A DNA stretch of 17,447 nt from Rickettsiaceae bacterium (GCA_030731565.1 JANQTT010000046.1:959-18405); one strand, 5' to 3'; positions 1 to 7,596 are shown, counted from the first letter of the stretch. Translations and numbers: made by a program. Notes: generated by a model not told the origin, from the sequence alone.

Positions 1-1429
1 ACGCTGCTTTTATGATAAAAATATTTGAATAAAATAATTCGCCGTAATAATTATTTATAACTAGGATAAAACCAGACATAATTAAGCCACAGATAAGAAT
101 TTTTAACGTAAATTCTTTTGTCTCAGAGGTAATTAAAAAACTGCCATATTGTTTCGCATTTCTGTTTAATAGCCAAACATTAACCCAAGCGGCTATAGAA
201 GAACCCAGAGCAATACCAATATGACCGAATGGTATCATAAGAAGTATATTCAAACTAGTATTGATCACTAGTGAATATATAGTAATTTTGAATGGTGTTT
301 TTGTATCTAAATTTGCATAAAAAATAGGAGTCAAAATTTTTGCTAAAACAAATGCTGGCAAGCCAAAAGCAAATGCAGCCAGAGCATTAGAAGTTAATAT
401 TGTATCGCCTGAAGTAAACTCGCCCCTTTCATATATTAAATGTATAATTGGTTGCGATAGAGTAAGCAGGCCAAACATCGCGGGTATTGATATAGCAAAA
501 GCAATCTTAATTGCCTTATTTTGAAGAAGGTTTGCTTTTGTATAGTCTTGTTTTTTATAAATCTTTGATAACTCTGGCAATAAGATTGTACCAAAAGTAA
601 CGCCAATTAATGATAAAGGAAGTTGGTAGAGGCGATCTGCATAAGATAATATAGACACGGCCCCTGGAAGAAAACTTGCTATTGATTGCGAAATAAAGAT
701 ATTCAACTGCTGCGCTCCGGAGCTCATAGTAGCTGGACCCATTTTTTTTAGTAGTTTTTTAACTTCCGGATCTTTAGGTTTAAATAGGATTGGAAATCCT
801 AAACCAGCTCTTTTTAAACAAAAATACATGAATAAAACTTGCACAGCTCCTGCAATAAGTAGAGCATAGGCAATTCCGTAATGCGGTGCTATGAAGTCTT
901 TTGACCAATATGGAATAACAATAATACCAATATTCATTAAAATAGGGACAAATGCAAATGCAGCGAATTTGCGGACGGAATTTAGCATCCCTCCAAAAAG
1001 AGCAGCTATAGATACAAATATAACATAAGGTATTGTAAGCCTACATAAAGTGATCGCTAGATCGTATTTTTCTCCGCTATACATAAAACCTGGAGCAATC
1101 ACTACCATTAAGAATGGCATAAAAATTTGTAATATTATTGTAAGGCACGTTAGAGTTAACAAGAGCAAGGTAAAAATTTCACCACTAAATTTTTTTGCAC
1201 CTTCTTTTGAAGAAACCAGCTTCTCGCTATACATAGGAATAAAAACAGCTGACAAAGCGCCTTCTCCAAAAATCCTACGAAATAGATTGGGGAATTTAAA
1301 AGCTACATTAACGCAGTCGGCTATTGAGGTTGTGCCGAAGGTTGCTGCTATAAAAAGCTCACGTGCTAGCCCAAAAAAACGAGAGAGCAAGGTAAAGAAA
1401 GCTACAATTAGGCCGGATTTAAATAACAT
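1..1429 (-). CDS. murJ: Lipid II flippase MurJ (MviN), C-terminus cut by window edge
   Basis: Inner-membrane flippase of the MOP superfamily that moves lipid II across the membrane for peptidoglycan synthesis. The frame is open from the ATG at 1429 to the left edge (476 codons seen). Family proteins are usually a little over 500 residues, so roughly the last 30-50 are missing. The N-terminus has the MurJ signature: R17 and R23 in the first helix (SRFFGLARE) and the loop motif FPNLFRRIFGEGALS near residues 46-60, whose arginines line the lipid II cavity. Many hydrophobic helices follow. The ribosome-binding site is weak. The gene lies downstream of ppa in the same direction but is separated by 237 nt carrying a large palindrome, so it may have its own promoter. 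The identification is firm. The plus-strand frame at 1050-1445 is its antisense shadow. Confidence 0.95.
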   Translation of the reverse strand, partial: MLFKSGLIVAFFTLLSRFFGLARELFIAATFGTTSIADCVNVAFKFPNLFRRIFGEGALSAVFIPMYSEKLVSSKEGAKKFSGEIFTLLLLTLTCLTIILQIFMPFLMVVIAPGFMYSGEKYDLAITLCRLTIPYVIFVSIAALFGGMLNSVRKFAAFAFVPILMNIGIIVIPYWSKDFIAPHYGIAYALLIAGAVQVLFMYFCLKRAGLGFPILFKPKDPEVKKLLKKMGPATMSSGAQQLNIFISQSIASFLPGAVSILSYADRLYQLPLSLIGVTFGTILLPELSKIYKKQDYTKANLLQNKAIKIAFAISIPAMFGLLTLSQPIIHLIYERGEFTSGDTILTSNALAAFAFGLPAFVLAKILTPIFYANLDTKTPFKITIYSLVINTSLNILLMIPFGHIGIALGSSIAAWVNVWLLNRNAKQYGSFLITSETKEFTLKILICGLIMSGFILVINNYYGELFYSNIFIIKAA

Positions 1430-1476
1430 GGGCTTCAAACTTTAAAATACTATAGTCTATGGTATTCCTAACTAAA

Positions 1477-1640
1477 TATAGGCACTATAACCACTGTCCT
1501 CTCGTATGTCATCCTGAACTTGTTTTTAGGATCTAATATGCTCCGCAAGATCCTGAAATAAATTCAGGATGACTATGGTATACATTTTTCTTTAGATCCT
1601 AAAAACAAGTTCAGGATGACGGTGGTTTATAGTGCCTATA
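1477..1640. repeat. Compound palindromic repeat between ppa and murJ
   Basis: Nested inverted repeat. The inner arms 1508-1534 and 1594-1620 are perfect 27-nt reverse complements containing GTCATCCTGAACTTG. A third, right-arm-type copy (1549-1573) sits between them and differs at two positions from the same-length arm at 17382-17406. The outer arms 1477-1494 and 1623-1640 (TATAGGCACTATAA plus CCAC) are complementary except for one extra base. Thirteen bases (1495-1507) on the left have no partner on the right. The half-site recurs at 17341-17408. It resembles the dispersed palindromic elements common in Rickettsiales genomes. In RNA it would fold into a very stable hairpin in the ppa-murJ intergenic transcript. 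Confidence 0.9.
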
Positions 1641-1666
1641 GAGCAAATGTAACATAGTTATATTAT

Positions 1667-2191
1667 TTAAGCTACAACTCTAGCTATTGCTTCTTCAATC
1701 GTTACCTTTGCAGTAGCTGCATCTTTCCAGCCTAGAATTTTAACCCATTTTCCTTTTTCCAGCTCTTTATAGTGCTCAAAGAAGTGTTTGATTCTGCTTT
1801 TTAACATTTCAGGGACATCTCCAATATCCTGAATTGAATCAAAAGTGATATCTAGCTTTGATGTTGGTACTGCAAGGATTTTTTCATCCATGCCTGATTC
1901 ATCTTCCATTATAAGGACGCCCACAGGGCGTACTTTGATGATTGCTCCAGGTAGGATTGGATATTGAGCAATAACTAATACATCAGCTGGGTCTCCGTCG
2001 TCTGACAAAGTGTTTGGAATGAAGCCATAGTTACAAGGATAAGACATTGATACTTGCATGAACCGGTCAACCATTATAGCTCCGATTTCTTTATCAAATT
2101 CATATTTGACCGGAGTATCATTCATAGGTATTTCGATAATTACATTAAAGTCACCGTCTTTAGTTTTTGGTAATATTTTATCAACAAACAT
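1667..2191 (-). CDS. ppa: Inorganic pyrophosphatase
   Basis: Soluble cytoplasmic family I pyrophosphatase (174 aa, the usual bacterial length of about 175). It hydrolyses the pyrophosphate made by polymerases, aminoacyl-tRNA synthetases and nucleotide-activating enzymes. The signature DGDPADV is at residues 65-71. Metal-binding aspartates fall at D65, D67, D70 and D102, the same numbering as the E. coli enzyme. The ATG is supported by an AGGAGA Shine-Dalgarno at 2201-2206 with a 9-nt spacer. That site lies in the 21-nt gap after the upstream methyltransferase gene, so the two are probably cotranscribed. Nothing abnormal is seen. Confidence 0.97.
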   Translation of the reverse strand: MFVDKILPKTKDGDFNVIIEIPMNDTPVKYEFDKEIGAIMVDRFMQVSMSYPCNYGFIPNTLSDDGDPADVLVIAQYPILPGAIIKVRPVGVLIMEDESGMDEKILAVPTSKLDITFDSIQDIGDVPEMLKSRIKHFFEHYKELEKGKWVKILGWKDAATAKVTIEEAIARVVA

Positions 2192-2200
2192 TATTTTATT

Positions 2201-2206
2201 TCTCCT
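2201..2206 (-). promoter_or_regulatory. Shine-Dalgarno of ppa (AGGAGA)
   Basis: The plus strand reads TCTCCT. It lies 9 nt before the ppa ATG, inside the 21-nt gap to the preceding gene, and fixes the ppa start. Confidence 0.8.
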
Positions 2207-2212
2207 AAAAAA

Positions 2213-3814
2213 TTATGCAACAAGGCAATAGCCAGTTTTTAGCATCTCTAAAGTTTGATCAACCAATTTGTCTGCAATTATTTTAAGTTTAGCTTCATCA
2301 GTTATTTTCTGATCATTTTCGTTTGCAGAAATTTTACCTGATTTTAAATCAGCAAAAGCCTTTTCTTTTAGCTGTTCTAAGGTATTTGTACCATCAATAC
2401 ATTGTACTATAGAAACTAGATGGGCTTGAATAGTCATGATTTGGTTCATGCTATTTGTAATCCAATAAATGCCATTATGTTTAGGCGATTGTATTTGATG
2501 CATAGCAAGCTTACTGATTTTTGGTTTATTAGAAATTTTGTATATACTCGTAGGCTTTTCTACTAAATATTTAATACTTCCTGAAAAGATTAAACTGGCA
2601 AAATTGGCAAAGATATTTTGCTTTATGACTTCTTTAGAAGCCTTTGGTACTAATAAGTTTGCTTCTTTAATAAGTTCTTCAACAGAAAGCGGATTACCAA
2701 TATTTTTACTCAAAGTATACAGAACTGCTTTCATCTCTGGTGAAGAAGTACTGATAGTTCTTTCTTTGTTATTATCAATATAGAAGCTTGCTTTACTGTC
2801 ATCCTCAATATTGATTGAGTCTTCTAAAAGATTAATATTACATGTGTAATAAAACTTTTGGATTGTTTTGTCTGTAATATCTCTAGATATTTTACTTTCT
2901 TTATGAGTAAGAACTGTACACCTGAATTGAGTATTATTAATAAAATCCATATACTGTTCAGTACGGACTATATCTTTAATTGTGCCAAGTTTTTCCATAG
3001 CTTGCTTTGGCAAGTTTCCGATATACATTCTTTGTACGTCAGTATCGCCTACATATTCTAGCCCATTTGCTCTGGCTTGTTCAATGAATTCATTGAAATA
3101 AAATGCTTTATTTTCTTCTGCTAAGTACTCATGGCGTAGATAATGATCTTCTTTCTTTGCCATATTTTGAGCAGAAAATTGCATAAATTGTGCGTGGGGG
3201 GTATTTTGACTATCCAATGATTCTTGGATAAAGTTAAGCACGGCCCTAGATTGGGTGATTTTGTCGTGAACATTACCAAAATTTTCAGAGTGATAAACCA
3301 TTAATTCTCTAACGCTATTAATCATATTCCATCCCGGAAGAGTATTATAGCTAATAAAAGCTAAGCCATTTTCATTAAGCAGTTTTTTACTTACTTCCAA
3401 AATGCTGTCTTTAACAAAATCAGGAACCCATGAAAATACTCCATGGCAAATTATATAGTCAAATTTACCATATGACTCATCAAGGTCAGTAATGGACATA
3501 GCTTTTAGCTCGACATTTTTAAGTTTAAGCTCGTCTAAAACTTTTTGGCCATTGTTAATTTCGACTTTCGATAAATCTACTCCAAGGGTATATGATTTTG
3601 GATAAGCCTCCGCAAATCTTAATAAATTTCCGCCATCAGAGCAGCCAAGTTCTAGTACACGAGCGGTTTCTAGCTTTGGTGCATCTATCCCAAATAAAGC
3701 GCCAATCGTTTTGAGATTTTCTGGTTTGTTATATTCAAAAGGATATCCGTGATAAGGTATTTCATCATAGCCTTGCTCTTTTACTTCAGCCTTAGCTTTT
3801 GCAGTTGTTGTCAT
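2213..3814 (-). CDS. SAM-dependent methyltransferase with methyltransferase regulatory domain, rickettsial PKMT-like
   Basis: 533 aa. The N-terminal half is a class I SAM-binding Rossmann fold: motif I VLELGCSDGG at 53-62, GVDLSKV at 78-84, and the family-typical IICHGVFSWVP near 121-131. The opening YDEIPYHGYPF and the middle segment HYLRHEYLAEENKAFYF match proteins with a methyltransferase regulatory domain. A long C-terminal helical region follows. In Rickettsia, members of this family (PKMT1 and PKMT2) methylate lysines of the surface protein OmpB, and their length and domain order match this protein. Substrate and degree of methylation cannot be read from the sequence. Upstream is the nucleotide transporter gene (118 nt gap), downstream ppa (21 nt). 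No strong Shine-Dalgarno is visible. The family is sure; the OmpB-type substrate is inference. Confidence 0.85.
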   Translation of the reverse strand: MTTTAKAKAEVKEQGYDEIPYHGYPFEYNKPENLKTIGALFGIDAPKLETARVLELGCSDGGNLLRFAEAYPKSYTLGVDLSKVEINNGQKVLDELKLKNVELKAMSITDLDESYGKFDYIICHGVFSWVPDFVKDSILEVSKKLLNENGLAFISYNTLPGWNMINSVRELMVYHSENFGNVHDKITQSRAVLNFIQESLDSQNTPHAQFMQFSAQNMAKKEDHYLRHEYLAEENKAFYFNEFIEQARANGLEYVGDTDVQRMYIGNLPKQAMEKLGTIKDIVRTEQYMDFINNTQFRCTVLTHKESKISRDITDKTIQKFYYTCNINLLEDSINIEDDSKASFYIDNNKERTISTSSPEMKAVLYTLSKNIGNPLSVEELIKEANLLVPKASKEVIKQNIFANFASLIFSGSIKYLVEKPTSIYKISNKPKISKLAMHQIQSPKHNGIYWITNSMNQIMTIQAHLVSIVQCIDGTNTLEQLKEKAFADLKSGKISANENDQKITDEAKLKIIADKLVDQTLEMLKTGYCLVA

Positions 3815-3932
3815 ACTAATAATTATTTAATTTTTTATAATGAGTTTCGTGTATTTCTAAAAGAAAACTGACAATAAATCAAGTTATTTTAACAAAATTA
3901 CTTTATAAATAATTAACCGATAATAACTGTGC

Positions 3933-5432
3933 CTAAGCAATTTTTCTATATTCAAAATAAATTTTTCTAACGGAATATATCCATAGTGAGCATATACCAA
4001 TGAAAACTAACATTAATACAGGAGCAATTGAATTATAGGTAGCCATAGGTAGAATTGTAAATATCATAGACTGGACAAGACCGCTTGCTGATTTGCCAAT
4101 TTTAGGGCTAAGGACATCCACCGCGGCTTTACCTTTTGTACGAAGTTCTGAGTCAAGAGGGATATAGAGCATTTGCCTTGAAGTATCCCAGATAGAATAT
4201 TTTGAACCCTTTGACAAAACGTTTTGTACAGCTCCTACAAATACAGCCAGTACTAATGGAGACATTAATACTACGCCTTCGAAGAGGCTCACTATTTGTT
4301 CATCGAAAACGACTAACATAAAAAAGGCTGTTCCGGTAGTCAGGATAATTACCGGTGAAATAACTGCTGCAGCAAACCAACTACTATTTCTCATGACATT
4401 ATTACCGATAATTGTCATTATCATGATAGTAATTCCTGTCCAGAGTATGTACATGCTATTAAATGCCGCATAGGCATTAACGGTTGGATAAAGCTCTTTG
4501 ATTTTTGCTTTCCAAACGGCTTCCACAAGGTTCATAGATAAGCCAAATGAGGCTGTGCATATCAGCATAAGCCACAAATATTTTGAACGAGATATATATT
4601 TAAAACTATCTATAATACCCATTTTAGGTTTAAGTTTGTGTTCAGCTTTTGCGTTTATATTATGTGCAGAATTGGTCATTACTCGTTTTATAATATGCCG
4701 AACGAGCAAACAGGATACTACAGAAGATACTGCCACTAATGATATAGAGATTTGTGTTAAAAATATTTTATCATCTGATGTAGTAAATAGTTGTTTTAAG
4801 GCGTTATCGTTCGACGATAAGCTTGTCATCATAAAACCAACCACCACAAGAGCTGAGTTACCAAAAAGCGAAAATAGGGTGTAAAAGCGCTTGGCTTCGT
4901 TAGTTTCCGTGATCTCATTAGCTATCTGCCAAAATAATAAAACGTAAAATATATTAGGCCATAATTCAGAGAATGAATAAAACAATACATAGCTCCAATT
5001 GCCAATACAGGCAATATACCATTTAAGGTGAGGGTGTTCGGTCATAAGGCGCGAAAGCAGCTCCTTGTTCATATGAAATGTATCAATTTCTGGGTATAAT
5101 ATGAAAGCAAAAAGAACATAAAATGCAGTAAATATAGCTACTAAATAATAAAATATCTTTTGGAAAGGTAAGTGATTAATGAGCTTGGCGTAAACAATTA
5201 CAAATATTACCGCCATTGGAGTAACGAAGTAAACTTTTGTAAAACTGGTAATTTCTGCACTAACTTCAGATATTAAGATGCTATCCTTCAAGATCCTTAA
5301 GATATTCTGATTGAATAATATACAGAACATTAAGGCCGACATTGGAATAAATTTACCAAGTTCGGAATTGTGGACTGGCCAGAATAAATTCCTTAACTTG
5401 TTTTTAAATGGATTTAATTCTTGCTCCGACAT
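3933..5432 (-). CDS. tlc5: Tlc-family nucleotide transporter (ADP/ATP carrier family), Tlc5-like
   Basis: Inner-membrane nucleotide transporter of the TLC family (499 aa, normal length, about 12 hydrophobic helices). Obligate intracellular bacteria use these proteins to take up host nucleotides. Family motifs are ILRILKDS (44-51), ELWPNIFYVLLFWQ (156-169), EAKRFYTLF (179-187), LVEAVWKAKIKELYP, and near the C-terminus KYSIWDTSR and IGKSASGLVQS. The N-terminal stretch ELGKFIPMSALMFCILFNQ and the C-terminal VRKIYFEYRKIA look, from memory, much closer to rickettsial Tlc5 than to Tlc1 or Tlc4. Rickettsia prowazekii Tlc5 is reported to carry GTP/GDP rather than to exchange ATP/ADP. The family is certain; the paralogue, and so the substrate, is inferred. 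A 347-nt untranslated stretch with a possible promoter and leader precedes it. Confidence 0.92.
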   Translation of the reverse strand: MSEQELNPFKNKLRNLFWPVHNSELGKFIPMSALMFCILFNQNILRILKDSILISEVSAEITSFTKVYFVTPMAVIFVIVYAKLINHLPFQKIFYYLVAIFTAFYVLFAFILYPEIDTFHMNKELLSRLMTEHPHLKWYIACIGNWSYVLFYSFSELWPNIFYVLLFWQIANEITETNEAKRFYTLFSLFGNSALVVVGFMMTSLSSNDNALKQLFTTSDDKIFLTQISISLVAVSSVVSCLLVRHIIKRVMTNSAHNINAKAEHKLKPKMGIIDSFKYISRSKYLWLMLICTASFGLSMNLVEAVWKAKIKELYPTVNAYAAFNSMYILWTGITIMIMTIIGNNVMRNSSWFAAAVISPVIILTTGTAFFMLVVFDEQIVSLFEGVVLMSPLVLAVFVGAVQNVLSKGSKYSIWDTSRQMLYIPLDSELRTKGKAAVDVLSPKIGKSASGLVQSMIFTILPMATYNSIAPVLMLVFIGICSLWIYSVRKIYFEYRKIA

Positions 5433-5453
5433 TTGCGATATAACCTAATAGAC

Positions 5454-5474
5454 AAAAAAAAAACTTAAAAAGTT
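5454..5474 (-). terminator. Weak hairpin plus T-tract in the tlc5 leader
   Basis: On the minus strand a 5-bp stem AACTT/AAGTT (5462-5474, 3-nt loop) runs into ten consecutive T (5463-5454). It lies about 20 nt before the tlc5 start codon, which would suit attenuation or the end of a short upstream RNA. The stem has only one G-C pair and is weak. Confidence 0.25.
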
Positions 5475-5570
5475 ATTTCTTAGCCATAGGTCTGCAAAAC
5501 ACGCTTCCAAGCGTATCTTCTTAAGGAAAATAAGGCTACTTCAGCAGTAACTAATACTAATTACGGGCGG

Positions 5571-5599
5571 ACTTTAACACAACTAGTTATAATAGTCAA
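5571..5599 (-). promoter_or_regulatory. Candidate promoter for the tlc5-like gene
   Basis: On the minus strand, TTGACT (5594-5599) is followed after exactly 17 nt by TAAAGT (5571-5576). Five of six -35 bases and four of six -10 bases match consensus. It would give a leader of about 130 nt before the ATG at 5432. In AT-rich DNA such matches arise by chance. Confidence 0.35.
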
Positions 5600-5779
5600 T
5601 TAAATAATTGAAAATTGTTGGCATTGATGCTGCCTTAAGGGTCAAGAGGGGAGTATTATATATCGTTTAAACCTATTGGTTTTAAACTTAATGGAACGTC
5701 GCTGATAGTCGCTCGTTTATTATGTATAAGTTTTGTTCTTGAAGCGTAATATCAAATCCCTTGTAATTTACTATAATTT

Positions 5780-7252
5780 TTAGTCTACGGAATTCTTTTT
5801 CGGAAATATTTCAGCAAATTGTAGGGGTTTATTTTCTTCGTCAATTAAAAGACTATTTTTTTTCTTAGTTATTTTATAAATTATAATAGGTGCAATAAAG
5901 CTTGTAACACCTATTATAAAAGCTATTTTATATGTAATATCATTATTTGTAACTAAAGAAACCATGCATATAAGCATTAAAGTTATAGCAATTATTCCAG
6001 TATATGGATAAAAAGGGGTTCTGTATTTCAAATCACTTATAGAATATCCAGCTTTATATAAACGTTTGCGAAAAATAATTTGAGACAAACAAATAGAGAT
6101 CCATGCAGTTAAGCCTGTAAATCCAGATACAAGTAATAAAGCAATATATATTATTGATTGGCCAAAAAAGTAGCCAAAAAAGAGCATTAACCATATAGCT
6201 ATAATGGTAAATATTACTGCATTTTGTGGCACAGCGTTATGATTAAGATGACCTAATTTATGTGGGGCCATTCCGCCACGTGCTAATGCATTTAATGATC
6301 TAACAGTACCATATAGACCTGAATTAGAACATGAAATAGTAGCGCTAAGAGTTATAAAGCTGGTTACTGTTCCAACCCAATGTAAACCATAAAATTTTAA
6401 GGCATCAGAAAATACTGGGTTATTAATATTAGCTTTCTGCCACGGAAAAATAAGAACTACGCAGAAAATAGGAATTATATAAATAAATATAATTCTTAAA
6501 GTCACCTGACGTATGGCGCTAGGTATCATTTTTTCTGGATTCATAGATTCGCCAGCAGCAAGGCCAACAATTTCAGATCCTTGATAGTTTACAAGTAACA
6601 AAACCATAGCTGCAAATAAAGCTGGTATACCCTGCGGGAAGAACCCGCCTTGTCCAAATATAAATTTTTTGCCTATTATTTCTGAAGGTTGATCACCATG
6701 TATGTATCCGAAGAAAATTAATATAGATACTATAACAAATACTAAAAGAGCAAATATTTTAATTAAAGATAGCCAAAATTCGATCTCACCAAACATATCT
6801 ACTTTAAGAATATTTATATATGTTATAAATGATGCAAAAACCATTGCCCAAATATAACCATTTATACCAGTAAAACCTTCCATTATAATACCGCCTGCTA
6901 TACATTCAGCAGGAATATAAGCTATCCAACTTACCCAATAAGACCAGCCTACGCCGCACGCTATTGAAGGAGAAATAAAATCTGCTGTATATGAAACAAA
7001 AGATCCAGAAGTAGGAATAGAGACGGCTAATTCACCCATACAAATCATAGTAAGGTAAACAATAAACCCTCCAAATATATAAGCTAGAAAAACAGAGGGA
7101 CCCACTTGGTTAATGATTTCACCGCTACCAAGAAAATATCCGGATCCAATTATCCCTCCTAGTGCAATTAATTGGATATGGCGATTCTTTAGCCCGCGCT
7201 TATACCCTCCATCAGTTATTACTTTAGCACTATTTCGCCTAAGCTTAATCAT
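5780..7252 (-). CDS. Amino-acid permease, APC superfamily (AAT/LysP-like)
   Basis: 490 aa with about 12 hydrophobic helices. The N-terminus GLKNRHIQLIALGGIIGSGYF (residues 20-40) carries the GxIGxG unwound-helix motif that binds the substrate backbone in amino acid/polyamine/organocation transporters. ELAVSIPTSGSFVSY (74-88) is the second typical stretch. These place it in the amino-acid transporter family with LysP, RocE and GabP. The substrate cannot be told from the sequence. It would import host amino acids across the inner membrane. It stands alone, divergent from the TPR gene, with no close operon partner. The ATG at 7252 has no clear Shine-Dalgarno, but it starts just before the conserved N-terminal block, so the start is reasonable. 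Confidence 0.9.
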   Translation of the reverse strand: MIKLRRNSAKVITDGGYKRGLKNRHIQLIALGGIIGSGYFLGSGEIINQVGPSVFLAYIFGGFIVYLTMICMGELAVSIPTSGSFVSYTADFISPSIACGVGWSYWVSWIAYIPAECIAGGIIMEGFTGINGYIWAMVFASFITYINILKVDMFGEIEFWLSLIKIFALLVFVIVSILIFFGYIHGDQPSEIIGKKFIFGQGGFFPQGIPALFAAMVLLLVNYQGSEIVGLAAGESMNPEKMIPSAIRQVTLRIIFIYIIPIFCVVLIFPWQKANINNPVFSDALKFYGLHWVGTVTSFITLSATISCSNSGLYGTVRSLNALARGGMAPHKLGHLNHNAVPQNAVIFTIIAIWLMLFFGYFFGQSIIYIALLLVSGFTGLTAWISICLSQIIFRKRLYKAGYSISDLKYRTPFYPYTGIIAITLMLICMVSLVTNNDITYKIAFIIGVTSFIAPIIIYKITKKKNSLLIDEENKPLQFAEIFPKKNSVD

Positions 7253-7283
7253 TAACTATTTTTAGCTAATATGTTGAATAATA

Positions 7284-7314
7284 AGTATATATACAATTTT
7301 ACATAAACTTACAA
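7284..7314 (-). promoter_or_regulatory. Candidate promoter of the permease gene
   Basis: On the minus strand, TTGTAA (7309-7314) is followed after 17 nt by TATATA (7286-7291), which overlaps TATACT (7284-7289). It sits 30-60 nt upstream of the permease start. The match is reasonable, but the surroundings are very AT-rich. Confidence 0.35.
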
Positions 7315-7349
7315 GTAATTATATTGTCGAGTAAGTATAAATATTTTAC

Positions 7350-7422
7350 GTAATGTACCCATTGACATCTGTAATTAATATTCATATTATATTTTTATTG
7401 AGAGGAATATATGGCTAAATAA
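7350..7422 (+). mobile_element. Solo remnant of the IS1595-type promoter end with a transposase start stub
   Basis: Bases 7350-7403 match the minus-strand sequence 9585-9532 upstream of the transposase pseudogene at 46 of 54 positions by hand alignment, including an exact run of 16. Both copies continue into a GAGA/GGA-rich ribosome-binding region and then a start-like triplet followed by xCT AAA. Here the start is a good ATG (7411) but the reading frame ends at once: ATG GCT AAA TAA. After that I see no clear transposase similarity. It is either a deletion derivative or a MITE-like fragment of the same IS family, pointing right towards the TPR gene. Confidence 0.75.
7362..7390 (+). promoter_or_regulatory. 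Strong consensus promoter inside the solo IS end
   Basis: TTGACA (7362-7367, perfect -35), a 17-nt spacer, then TATTAT (7385-7390, five of six). Transcription would start near 7397. The homologous IS copy has TTGATA-17-TATTAT at 9573-9545, so this is the ancestral transposase promoter. It could drive the TPR gene 200 nt downstream or a short RNA. Confidence 0.65.
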
Positions 7423-7529
7423 GAAAAATTGATAAATAGAGTTGTAATTAATTTAGCTTTAAAAATTAGGTAGTATTTATTTAAGATAAAGGCCTAGATT
7501 GTATAAGTCGCTATCGTTTTATCTTTTTT
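7397..7529 (+). ncRNA. Possible short transcript from the solo IS promoter
   Basis: From the predicted start near 7397 to an 8-bp stem AAGATAAA (7483-7490) / TTTATCTT (7518-7525) followed by TTTT. The stem has one G-C pair and a 27-nt loop, so termination would be weak and readthrough into the TPR gene is likely. No known RNA family is recognised. Confidence 0.2.
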
Positions 7530-7596
7530 GTCCCATGATTCAGATAATCTACGTAATTCCCCAAGGCATTTTTATTAACAAAGTAAGTAATTAGTT

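Larger units (their letters stand above)
5433..5779. other. Non-coding gap upstream of the nucleotide transporter gene
   Basis: No credible gene on either strand. It holds a possible minus-strand promoter (5571-5599), a short hairpin ACGCT/AGCGT around 5502-5515, a weak hairpin plus T-tract (5454-5474), a bulged hairpin GTTTAAACC/GGTTTTAAAC at 5664-5686, and a short direct repeat GTCGCT at 5698-5713. I tested it by eye for tRNA, RNase P RNA, SRP RNA, 6S and tmRNA cores and recognised none. Confidence 0.5.
7253..7596. other. Divergent intergenic region between permease and TPR genes
   Basis: 344 nt without a real gene. It contains the candidate permease promoter (minus), the solo IS promoter end with a strong plus-strand promoter and a three-codon stub (7350-7422), and a weak terminator-like stem (7483-7529). 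The last 65 nt before the TPR gene show nothing recognisable. Confidence 0.7.

Noticed and set aside
1050-1445. Plus-strand ORF of 131 aa
   Set aside because: It is the antisense of the murJ N-terminal region, whose minus-strand translation matches the family throughout.
1477-1640. CRISPR array
   Set aside because: The repeats are inverted, few and unevenly spaced, with no cas genes; they are palindromic elements.
4498-4884. Plus-strand ORF of 128 aa inside the nucleotide transporter gene
   Set aside because: It is the shadow of a well-supported transporter frame.
5433-5779. Structured RNA gene (RNase P, SRP, 6S, tmRNA or tRNA) in the gap
   Set aside because: Small hairpins are present but none of the conserved core motifs of these RNAs could be found on either strand.
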